Below, piece by piece: positions 49,299 to 56,460 of a stretch of DNA of 64,000 nucleotides. Location: the NCBI GenBank assembly GCA_964244295.1, contig CAXTIG010000010.1:1-64000 (forward strand). Reading direction: 5' to 3'. A program made the translations under genes and the position numbers. Position 1 is the first letter of the stretch. Every line of letters starts with the position of its first letter. The notes beneath the pieces are model-generated. The model did not search any database and was not told where the DNA came from. It worked only from the letters and a program-made list of their open reading frames with translations. The stretch is from JAJAZB01 sp964244295 (GTDB lineage Bacteria > Bacteroidota > Bacteroidia > Cytophagales > Spirosomataceae).

Positions 49299-50426
49299 TT
49301 AAAATCCACCCAACGCCTGCGCCAAATCCGCCCGCAAATCCGCCTCATTTTCCAAGCCCACCGACACCCGCAGCAGGTTGTCGGGCGTGGGGCTTTCGGG
49401 GCTTTCCACCAGTTTGCGGTGCTCGATGAGGCTTTCCACCCCGCCCAGGCTCGTGGCGCGGGTGAAGAGCTTCAACCGCCCGGCCACGGCCCGCGCCGCT
49501 TCCAGCCCGCCCTTCACCGTAAACGAAAACAGCCCGCCGAAGCCGCCGCGCATCTGCCGCCGGGCCAGTTCGTGCCCCGCGTTGCTTGCCAGACCGGGGT
49601 AAAACACGGCTTCCACACCGGGTTGGGTTTCGAGAAACCGCGCCAACGCCAGCGCCGTGGCCGAAGCCGCCCGCACCCGCAGGCCAAGGGTGCGTAGGCC
49701 CCGCGCCGCCAGCCAGCAGTCGAAGGGCGAGGGAACCGCGCCCGTGAGCGACTGGATTTGCCGCAGGCGGCCTGCCAACTCTCCGTCTTCTTTCAAAATC
49801 AAGGCCCCGCCCAGCACGTCGGAGTGGCCGCTGATGAATTTGGTGGTCGAGTGCATCACCACGTCGGCACCGAGGGCGAGCGGGTTTTGCAGAACCGGCG
49901 TGGCGGCGGTGTTGTCCACGGCGCAAATCGCCCCGGCTTCGTGGGCGAGGGCAGCCAGCGCCGCGATGTCGGCCACGAGGAGTTGGGGGTTGGAAGGCGT
50001 TTCGACCCAGACCAATCGGGTGTTGGGACGGATCGCGGCGCGGGCGGCGGCGGGATTGGTCAGGTCGGCGGTGCTCAGTTCGACTCCCCAGGCCCCGAAC
50101 ACCTCGCGCAGCAGCACGAGCGTGGCCCAGTACCCATCGAGGCCCGTCAGCACGTGGTCGCCGGGGCGGAGGCTTTGTAGTAGGGCGGTGGTGGCCGCTT
50201 GCCCGGAGGCGAAGGCCAGCCCGACCGCGCCGCCTTCGAGCGCGGCCAGGGCGGTTTCGAGGCTGCGGCGGTTGGGGTTATCGGCGCGGGTGTAGCCGTA
50301 CTCGCCCACGAGGGTACCGTCGGGGTGGCGCTCGAAGGTAGTGCTGAGGTAGAGTGGGGCGATGACCGCCCCGTGGGCCGGATCGGGCAGGCGGGTGGAC
50401 TGGATGGCGAGGGTGTCGGGGTGCAT
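49299..50426 (-). CDS. Cys/Met-metabolism PLP enzyme (cystathionine gamma-synthase-like)
   Basis: The 375-residue fold-type I PLP enzyme includes PLYLSTTFERHP, YGYTRADNPNRRSLETALAALEGG, SGQAATTALLQSL (cofactor phosphate) and the PLP lysine in MHSTTKFISGHSDVLGG, plus TRATSLGGVESL near the C-terminus. The family covers cystathionine gamma-synthase, beta- and gamma-lyase, so the exact reaction is not fixed by motif; methionine metabolism is likely given metE in the genome. ATG at 50426 used. Confidence 0.88.
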   Translation of the reverse strand: MHPDTLAIQSTRLPDPAHGAVIAPLYLSTTFERHPDGTLVGEYGYTRADNPNRRSLETALAALEGGAVGLAFASGQAATTALLQSLRPGDHVLTGLDGYWATLVLLREVFGAWGVELSTADLTNPAAARAAIRPNTRLVWVETPSNPQLLVADIAALAALAHEAGAICAVDNTAATPVLQNPLALGADVVMHSTTKFISGHSDVLGGALILKEDGELAGRLRQIQSLTGAVPSPFDCWLAARGLRTLGLRVRAASATALALARFLETQPGVEAVFYPGLASNAGHELARRQMRGGFGGLFSFTVKGGLEAARAVAGRLKLFTRATSLGGVESLIEHRKLVESPESPTPDNLLRVSVGLENEADLRADLAQALGGF

Positions 50427-50458
50427 GGGAAACGGGTTGGCGTGGCAAAGGTTGTTTG

Positions 50459-50523
50459 CGCGGATTACAAATCCGCTACTCTGGCGTCCGGACGGTTCGC
50501 CGCTGCGATTGCAAATCCGGACG
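50459..50523. repeat. Short GCGGATTACAAATCCGC-type palindromes
   Basis: One small palindrome (GCGGATTACAAATCCGCT, about 50459-50476) and a related GCGATTGCAAATCCGG about 30 bp further, in the gap between divergent genes. Minor and imperfect. Confidence 0.5.
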
Positions 50524-50581
50524 AGTACCAAACCAAACCCCATTTCCATCAACCCAACCCCCGCATCGGTCAAGCGGCTCT

Positions 50582-50612
50582 TTCAGACCACCATTCGAGG
50601 GAAATACCTTTG
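50582..50612 (+). promoter_or_regulatory. Promoter of the serine hydrolase gene
   Basis: TTC (50582-50584, one mismatch to TTG), 20 nt, TACCTTTG (50605-50612, full match). The 50-nt leader to the ATG at 50665 has no other feature. Confidence 0.52.
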
Positions 50613-50664
50613 ACCTGTCAATCGACTAAGAACCAATTTTTTAACTCCTCAAACCAAGCAAGTC

Positions 50665-51945
50665 ATGAACGTTTCAGTAAAATCCCTCGCTTCAGTCGCC
50701 GTTGCCTCGGCCTTATTGTTCGGCGGCCAGAGTTGCCAGAAAGCCGAAGAAATCCAACCATTTTCTTCGCCTGACCACTCGGCGGCCCGCGAAACCGTTG
50801 GCGACCTCAACGCGGGTGGTTTCGACGTCGAAACCTTCGCCAATAAAATCGAAGCCCGGCTGAGCGGAAAAGTACCCGGCTACGGCTACCGGATTATCGT
50901 CAACGGCGTGCCCTACACCAAGCGCCCCGGCGGCGGCGGCAAGGCCCGTTTCGCCATCGATGCCCCCGAACGGGCCTACGATGCGACCGCCAAACAGGAA
51001 ATTGGGAGCTGTTCAAAATTCATCACGGCGCTGCTCGTCACGCAGGTGCTGGAGAAAAACGGCAAAACCCTCGAAGAGAAAGTCTGGACCTACTGCCCGA
51101 CGTACTTCAAACCCAGCGCCGATTTCAAGAAACTCACCTTCCGTGATTTGCTGGCCCACACGAGCGGGGTCCTCAATTACAGCCTCAACGCCAACGGCGA
51201 ACTGGCCGATTTGCAGGATTCGATGGAAAAAGGAATCTGGGAGCCGGGTGAAAACCTGGCCTCGTTTGCCGCCAACGATGGCAGCAACACCGCCCCCTAC
51301 GGCAGCTACGACTACGCCAACATCAACTACGGCCTCTGCCGGATGCTGGTACCCTACGTGTACGCCAAATTTGAAAGCCCGGTCACGGCAGCCAATTTCA
51401 AATCGAAAGAAAACGATTACGAGGCGCTGCAAACGGCCATTTCCGAAACCTTCCGGCGCTTGATGCGCGAACGGGTGTTTCTGCCTGCCGGGCTGGAAAA
51501 CTGGTACCTCGTCGATCTGGTGCCCTGGGGTGGCCCGGCCAGTTCGTTCACGAAGTACTACCCCACGCCCAACCCCGGCCAACCGGGTGCCGACGACACC
51601 GGCTCGGTACTGACCTGCGGCGCGGGGGGCCTGAACCTCAGCCCCAACGAACTGGCGATGGTCGTGGCCGCCGCCCGCGCCGGGAAAATCGTGAAGCCGG
51701 AACTGCTGGCGCAGTTTAAAACCGGCGATGGCAAAGGCAACCAGATGGGCTTCGACGACGCCGTAACGGGCAAGTTCGGCAAGTACTACTGGAAAAACGG
51801 CAGCGACGGCAAGTCAAACGCCATCCTCTTCGACTTCGACGGCCCGACGGCCAACGTCCAACTGGCCCTCACCACCAACATGGCGGGTACTGAGGTCATC
51901 AGCGCCGGGGTCTGGGCGGGGTTGTTCGACCAGTCGTGGAAGTGA
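50665..51945 (+). CDS. Serine hydrolase, beta-lactamase class C-like lipoprotein
   Basis: The 426-residue protein has a lipoprotein signal (lipidated Cys24 in GGQSCQK) and a penicillin-binding/beta-lactamase fold. It shows the SxxK motif SCSK near residue 115, the family block FRDLLAHTSGVLNYS and a YxN-type motif in DYANINYGLCRM. The KTG-like strand is not obvious, so esterase or D-aminopeptidase activity is as possible as beta-lactam hydrolysis. Own promoter; a 36-bp inverted repeat follows its stop. Confidence 0.85.
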   Translation: MNVSVKSLASVAVASALLFGGQSCQKAEEIQPFSSPDHSAARETVGDLNAGGFDVETFANKIEARLSGKVPGYGYRIIVNGVPYTKRPGGGGKARFAIDAPERAYDATAKQEIGSCSKFITALLVTQVLEKNGKTLEEKVWTYCPTYFKPSADFKKLTFRDLLAHTSGVLNYSLNANGELADLQDSMEKGIWEPGENLASFAANDGSNTAPYGSYDYANINYGLCRMLVPYVYAKFESPVTAANFKSKENDYEALQTAISETFRRLMRERVFLPAGLENWYLVDLVPWGGPASSFTKYYPTPNPGQPGADDTGSVLTCGAGGLNLSPNELAMVVAAARAGKIVKPELLAQFKTGDGKGNQMGFDDAVTGKFGKYYWKNGSDGKSNAILFDFDGPTANVQLALTTNMAGTEVISAGVWAGLFDQSWK

Positions 51946-51949
51946 AGAA

Positions 51950-52031
51950 TTGAGTGATTGAGTGAGGGGTGATTGAGTGAGAAAAGACAGATGTGTTTTC
52001 TCACTCAATCACCCCTCACTCAATCACTCAA
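51950..52031. repeat. 36-bp perfect inverted repeat of TTGAGTGATTGAGTGA words
   Basis: Arms 51950-51985 and 51996-52031, 10-nt loop. It begins just after the hydrolase stop and ends at the base before the LytTR gene stop, acting as a shared terminator. Single copies of the same words appear at 40073-40105. Confidence 0.93.
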
Positions 52032-52781
52032 TCATTGCCGCCCCGTCATCAACTGCAAAAATTCATCCCGTTTTTTCGGGGAAATCATCACTACGCTGTC
52101 GTCTTTCATCACGGCGTAGCCGCCGTCGGTTTTGATCATGCGCTTCACCTCGGCCAGGTTGATGAGGTGGGAGTTGTGGATTCGGAAAAACAGGCGCGGG
52201 GGCAGCAGGTTTTCGTACTCCTTCAGGTTTTTGCTGACCATGATTTTGCGCCCGTCTTTCAGAAAAAACGTGGTGTAGGCCCCCGCCGCTTCGAGGCGGG
52301 TGATCTGGCCCAGGGGCACGAATTCCAGCCCTTCCATCGTGGCGAGCGTGATGGTTTGCTGTTCGGGGTTGGGGGCGGCCAGGTTTTCGAGCAGGCGCTC
52401 CAGGGCGGGGTTGGCGGCGGGTTGCTTCCGGCGCTGCTTTACTTTTTCCACCGCCGCCTGAAGCTCTTCCACGTCGATGGGTTTCAACAAATAATCGACC
52501 GCGCTGACGCGGATGGCCTGGATGGCGTAGTGGTCGTACGCAGTGGTGAACACCACGTCGAAATCGCGGTGGCGCACCCGCTGCAACACGTCGAAGCCGG
52601 TACCCGACTGCATTTCAATGTCGAGAAACACCAACTCCGGCCGCAGGCGGTCGATGGCCTCGACGGCTTCGGGCACGGCCTCGGCGGTGGCAACGACGGT
52701 CACGTCGCCGCAAAAGGTGCCGAGCAGGTTTTTCAAAAATTCCCGGCTATGGAGTTCGTCTTCGACGATAAGGGCAGTCAT
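52032..52781 (-). CDS. LytTR-family response regulator (two-kinase system)
   Basis: This 249-residue protein has a receiver domain with acidic residues at 7-9 and Asp54 in VFLDIEMQSGTG, and a switch lysine in DYLLKPIDVEEL. A linker rich in Lys/Gln follows, then a LytTR domain (ATMEGLEFVPLGQIT, MVSKNLKEYENLLPPRLFFRIHNSHLI). Two LytS kinase genes lie upstream on the same strand, and this is the only regulator of the cluster. Confidence 0.92.
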   Translation of the reverse strand: MTALIVEDELHSREFLKNLLGTFCGDVTVVATAEAVPEAVEAIDRLRPELVFLDIEMQSGTGFDVLQRVRHRDFDVVFTTAYDHYAIQAIRVSAVDYLLKPIDVEELQAAVEKVKQRRKQPAANPALERLLENLAAPNPEQQTITLATMEGLEFVPLGQITRLEAAGAYTTFFLKDGRKIMVSKNLKEYENLLPPRLFFRIHNSHLINLAEVKRMIKTDGGYAVMKDDSVVMISPKKRDEFLQLMTGRQ

Positions 52782-52793
52782 GGTTTTCAGTTA

Positions 52794-52862
52794 GAGTTTT
52801 CAGTTTAGAGTTTTCAGTTAGTACATCCGAACTGAAAACTGGAAACTCTAAACTGAAAACTC
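52794..52862. repeat. Inverted repeat of CAGTTTTCAGTTTAGAG words
   Basis: Arms about 52794-52819 and 52830-52862, imperfect. It fills the gap between the regulator and the second kinase and shares its words with the outer arms at 8555-8808. Confidence 0.75.
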
Positions 52863-52864
52863 GT

Positions 52865-54211
52865 TTAAATCGGTATCGTAATCTCCACCCGCGTGCCGGC
52901 GGCGGCGCCTGCCGCGTCGGTCAAATCGACGGTCAACACGCTAACGGGCTGACGGTGGCGGGCGTTGAGCAGGCGCAGGCGCGAGTCGGTCACGCCCGTC
53001 CCCCGCGAGGTGTGGGTGCGGGGCCGCTGGGCGGCGAGGGCGGCGGCGGCGGGGCGGCCCACGCCGTTGTCGGCCACCACGCAAAGCAGGTGCGTGACCT
53101 GGTGCATCAGCACCACCTGCAACTGCCCCGGCCCGTCGGTTTTGTGCCGCAGGCCGTGCAAAATGGCGTTTTCCACGTAGGGTTGCAGCAGCAGCGGCGG
53201 GATTTCGGTGTCGTCGGGGTCGAGGGTTTCGTCCACTTCGATTTCGTAGCTGAAGGCCCGGTTGAAACGCAGTTGCTCCAGGTCAAGGTAGTAAGTCAGG
53301 GCTTTGAGTTCATCGGTCACGCAGACGGTGTCGTTCACCGAATTTTCGAGTACCTGCCGGATGAGTTTCGAGAATTTTGAAAGGTACCCCAGCGCCTCCC
53401 TCGGTTCTTTTTGCAAGACAAAATGCTGGATAGAATTGAGGGCGTTGAACAAAAAATGCGGATCCATCTGGGCCTTCAGCACCTGGAGGCGCAGGGCCTG
53501 GTTGATGCCTTCGATGTCGGCTTTCTGCTGCTCGATTTCAGCGGAACGGGCCTGCAACTGTTCGTTTTGCCGCTGAATCGTGGCGTTGTGGGTTTCTTTT
53601 TCCTGAAACGCCACCTCCAATTCCCGCTCGGTGCGCTGGTTGAGGTTTTGCTGGTAGACGAAAGCCGCCACGAACAGCACGAAACTCACCAGAGCGCTGG
53701 CGTTTTGCGCCGTTGGGTTGTCGAGATTCACTTCGTCGGGAAGGTCGGCCAGGCGCGGGATGGCCTCGGTGATGGGGTCGTAAAGCAGCAGGGCCAGGAG
53801 CGCCCAGCCCACGCCAAGGCTCATTTTTACCGGTTCAGTCACCTGAAACAGCAGCAGCGGCGCAATCATGACCGAAATCAGGGCGAGTTTCTGGCTGACG
53901 GGCGGTCCGTCGTCGGCCAGCCCCGCCCCGATCAGGATGAACAGCGAGGGCGTGATGGAAAGCACCAGTCGCGACACGGTGTAGCCACCGTAGGCGTTGA
54001 GCAGCAGCGGCGAGGCGTACACCAACGCCGCCGTCAGGTAAAACGCAAACAGGCTGGGGACTTTCAGAAAAATAAAGGACGTAAACAAAATCACCACCCC
54101 GACCGTGAACGCGATGCGGTTGCAGAGCAAGAGTTTTTTCCGCAAATCGAGCGGTTGCTCCGGCCGGACGCCCAGGGTGGAGAGGTCGTTCCAGAAAGCG
54201 GAGAAAGTCAT
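52865..54211 (-). CDS. LytS-type sensor histidine kinase, multi-helix sensor
   Basis: The 448-residue kinase has about six transmembrane helices in residues 35-205, then a coiled coil (ERELEVAFQEKETHNATIQRQ onward). The His_kinase domain has the phospho-acceptor in QMDPHFLFNALNSIQ, an N-box PYVENAILHG and an ATP lid with GVGRPAAAALAA and GTGVTDSRLRLL. There is no periplasmic domain. It lies between the LytTR regulator and a second LytS kinase and most likely shares the regulator. Confidence 0.9.
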   Translation of the reverse strand: MTFSAFWNDLSTLGVRPEQPLDLRKKLLLCNRIAFTVGVVILFTSFIFLKVPSLFAFYLTAALVYASPLLLNAYGGYTVSRLVLSITPSLFILIGAGLADDGPPVSQKLALISVMIAPLLLFQVTEPVKMSLGVGWALLALLLYDPITEAIPRLADLPDEVNLDNPTAQNASALVSFVLFVAAFVYQQNLNQRTERELEVAFQEKETHNATIQRQNEQLQARSAEIEQQKADIEGINQALRLQVLKAQMDPHFLFNALNSIQHFVLQKEPREALGYLSKFSKLIRQVLENSVNDTVCVTDELKALTYYLDLEQLRFNRAFSYEIEVDETLDPDDTEIPPLLLQPYVENAILHGLRHKTDGPGQLQVVLMHQVTHLLCVVADNGVGRPAAAALAAQRPRTHTSRGTGVTDSRLRLLNARHRQPVSVLTVDLTDAAGAAAGTRVEITIPI

Positions 54212-54254
54212 GGGTGGGTGGGGATGGCGCGGAAATCTACGAAAAATCAGGTAG

Positions 54255-54383
54255 TTAAGGGGCCGTCATGCCGAACTTGTTTCGGCATCTTCCCCTCGGC
54301 CAACCAACTACCTGGCTACCGACAAACTCATCGGTCAGCCAGCAGGAAGATACCGAAACAAGTTCGGCATGACGGCCCCTTAA
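54255..54383. repeat. 39-bp inverted repeat, CGTCATGCCGAACTTG family, copy 2
   Basis: Arms 54255-54293 and 54345-54383 with one G-T pair. The right arm includes the stop codon of the kinase at 54380. The loop contains TGGCTACCGAC (54313-54323). The inner 30 bp of the arms match 40922-41032. Confidence 0.93.
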
Positions 54384-56116
54384 CCTCCGCCATCTCCCCC
54401 AGAAATTTGCAGCAGCACCCGCGTTCCTTCAGCCAAGTCGCTGATTTCAAGCAAAATCGGCGTTTCTCCCTGCTCGTTCATCAGCGCAATGCGGTCTTTC
54501 ACGAGGCGTTCGTGGGGAGTAAGGTCGGTGCCGGATTTGCGCTGGCGGAGGTGGCGGGCGGCTTCGCGCCCGATGCCGTTGTCGGTCACGGTCACGAGGA
54601 GCGCCCCGTCGTCGGTTGCAAAATGCACGTCGAGAAAACCTCCGGCATCGGGGCGGTTGAGGACGCCGTGGTAGAGCGCGTTTTCTACGAAGGGATGAAT
54701 CAGCAGGGCGGGCAGTTCGAGCGGCAACGCCCCCGGTTCGGCGCGGACTTCAAACCGGAATTTATTGGGAAAGCGAATCTGTTCCAGCGTCAGGTACTGT
54801 TCGAGCAGGCGGCATTCCTGGGGCACGGTGGTGGTGCTGGCCGAGGCCCCGTCGAGCAGGTTGCGGAGAAAACGCGAGAAGGCCGAAATGTAGCGCAGGG
54901 CAGCGCGTTTGTCGTCGAGGGTGACGAAATACTGGATGGCGTTGAGCGAGTTGAAAATAAAATGCGGGTTGAGTTGGGCCTGCAATACCTTCATTTCCAG
55001 CTTGCGGTTGGTCAGCTCGATGAGGCCGTTTTGCTGCCGGATCAACTCGTTTTGTTCGGCCAGTTTTTGGTTGAATTTCTGCTTGGCCCGAAAGCGGGCG
55101 TACAGCGCTCCGCTCAGGCCGAGCAAGGCCAACAGCCCCAGCAGGAACAGGTTGCGGTAAATTTTTTCCTGCTGCACCCGCAGGGCCGCGTCCACGAAGC
55201 GCTGCGTGACGATTTCCTTTTCCAGTTTCAGCAGCCGCACGTCGCCATTCATCGAGTCGGAGAGCGGGGTTTTTTCAATCAAACCCGACATCTGACTGCC
55301 GAGGTACTTGCGCATGAGATCGTCGCTCAGGGTGCGAAATTCGGGGCTGTTGAAATACTCGTTCACGGGGCCGACCCAATCGCTGCGAAGTGGAAAAATG
55401 CCCGCGAAGCCCTCGCGGCGGGTCATCAGCAGGGGCTGGCGTTTCACGTTCAGCCCGTTTTGCAGGGCCACGATGTAGAGCGAAAGCGGCAGATAGCCGA
55501 AGGCATTGGGCTGGCGGGAAATCTGCTGGAGGATGTCGTAGTCGTTTTCCATCACCCGCAGGGGCACCCCGCCGAGCCGCCGCCGGAGCTGGGCCACGTC
55601 GTCGGCCATCGTGGTATTCCGCATGGTGTAGGCTTCACCGTTGCGCAGGCGCTCTTCGAGCGTGGCGTTGGTCGGAAAATCGGGCACCCGGCTGTTGGTC
55701 ACCAGCACGTTGAGGTCGGGCATATACGACGCCGTGAAGCGGACGGCTCGCCGCCGCTGGTCGGTAATCGAAAAATAGGCCCAACCGAATACGCCCGGCT
55801 GACGGGTGGTGGTCACGTAGGGCAAGAGTTCGTCGAATTGGGGCACTTCCAGCCAGTTTACCGTGAGCCGCACCCCGTACCGCCGCTGCAACCAGGCCCG
55901 GAAGGCCTCCATCACCTCGTACTCCACCCCGGCGAGTTGCCCGGTTTTTCCCCGAAAAATAAAAGGATCCACGCCGTTCCAGAGTGCCGTGACGGTACCC
56001 ACACCCTGCCGCTGCGCCTGCGCCCAGGAATCGGCCCGGAGCGTGGACGGAATCTGCGCCCGCAGCGGCAGGTTGAGCAGCAGGAGTAGGCAAAGTCGGT
56101 AGAGCGTCGGTTGCAT
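54380..56116 (-). CDS. LytS-type kinase fused to a periplasmic solute-binding domain
   Basis: The 578-residue protein has a signal peptide (residues 1-20) and a periplasmic domain of the SBP_bac_3/amino-acid-binding type (about 40-270: FRGKTGQLAGVEYEVMEAFRAWL, GWAYFSITDQRRRAVRFTASYM, a bilobal repeat). One transmembrane helix follows (FLLGLLALLGLSGALYARF, about 320-340), then a coiled coil and a LytS-type catalytic domain with QLNPHFIFNSLNAIQYF and PFVENALYHG. The architecture links sensing of a small periplasmic ligand to phosphotransfer. Its downstream neighbours are a second kinase and one LytTR regulator. Confidence 0.85.
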   Translation of the reverse strand: MQPTLYRLCLLLLLNLPLRAQIPSTLRADSWAQAQRQGVGTVTALWNGVDPFIFRGKTGQLAGVEYEVMEAFRAWLQRRYGVRLTVNWLEVPQFDELLPYVTTTRQPGVFGWAYFSITDQRRRAVRFTASYMPDLNVLVTNSRVPDFPTNATLEERLRNGEAYTMRNTTMADDVAQLRRRLGGVPLRVMENDYDILQQISRQPNAFGYLPLSLYIVALQNGLNVKRQPLLMTRREGFAGIFPLRSDWVGPVNEYFNSPEFRTLSDDLMRKYLGSQMSGLIEKTPLSDSMNGDVRLLKLEKEIVTQRFVDAALRVQQEKIYRNLFLLGLLALLGLSGALYARFRAKQKFNQKLAEQNELIRQQNGLIELTNRKLEMKVLQAQLNPHFIFNSLNAIQYFVTLDDKRAALRYISAFSRFLRNLLDGASASTTTVPQECRLLEQYLTLEQIRFPNKFRFEVRAEPGALPLELPALLIHPFVENALYHGVLNRPDAGGFLDVHFATDDGALLVTVTDNGIGREAARHLRQRKSGTDLTPHERLVKDRIALMNEQGETPILLEISDLAEGTRVLLQISGGDGGG

Positions 56117-56285
56117 AGGCGGGGAAGACTTGGCCCGACAAGTTCATCGGAAACCGGGAAATTCCCACGCTGACTTGAGCGATGCGCCGTTTGGCTTGAT
56201 GAAACACGCTTCCGATTTGACGAAAGCCTGGTTTGATTCATTCAACGACTGGCGTAATTTGGGCGTGGATAGTCGATAGTCCTTA

Positions 56286-56426
56286 GTCGATAGTCGTTCG
56301 TGAAACCCCGCCTGGCAGCACCCCCCACCCCCTAAAGGGGGCTAAAAAGACAAATTTCCAGGCAGGAAAGCCCCCTTTAGGGGGTGGGGGGTATTTCCAG
56401 GCGGGGTTTCACGAACGACTATCGAC
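56286..56426. repeat. Nested inverted repeats, GTCGATAGTC outside and CCCCCACCCCCTAAAGGG inside
   Basis: Outer perfect 30-bp arms (56286-56315 and 56397-56426) of the AGTCGATAGTCGTTCG family enclose an inner perfect 23-bp repeat (56321-56343 and 56369-56391) related to the element at 7481-7565, with the same TTTCCAGGC loop word. They fill most of the 344-bp gap 56117-56460. No gene is seen in the remainder. Confidence 0.93.
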
Positions 56427-56460
56427 GGACGACTATCGACCAAACCCCCCTCCTTTCCCC

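Noticed and set aside
53411..56089. An 892-codon plus-strand open frame opposite the kinase genes
   Set aside because: It is antisense to two clear histidine kinases, spans the intergenic inverted repeat, and its product has no domain pattern; long open frames on the wrong strand are common in GC-rich DNA.
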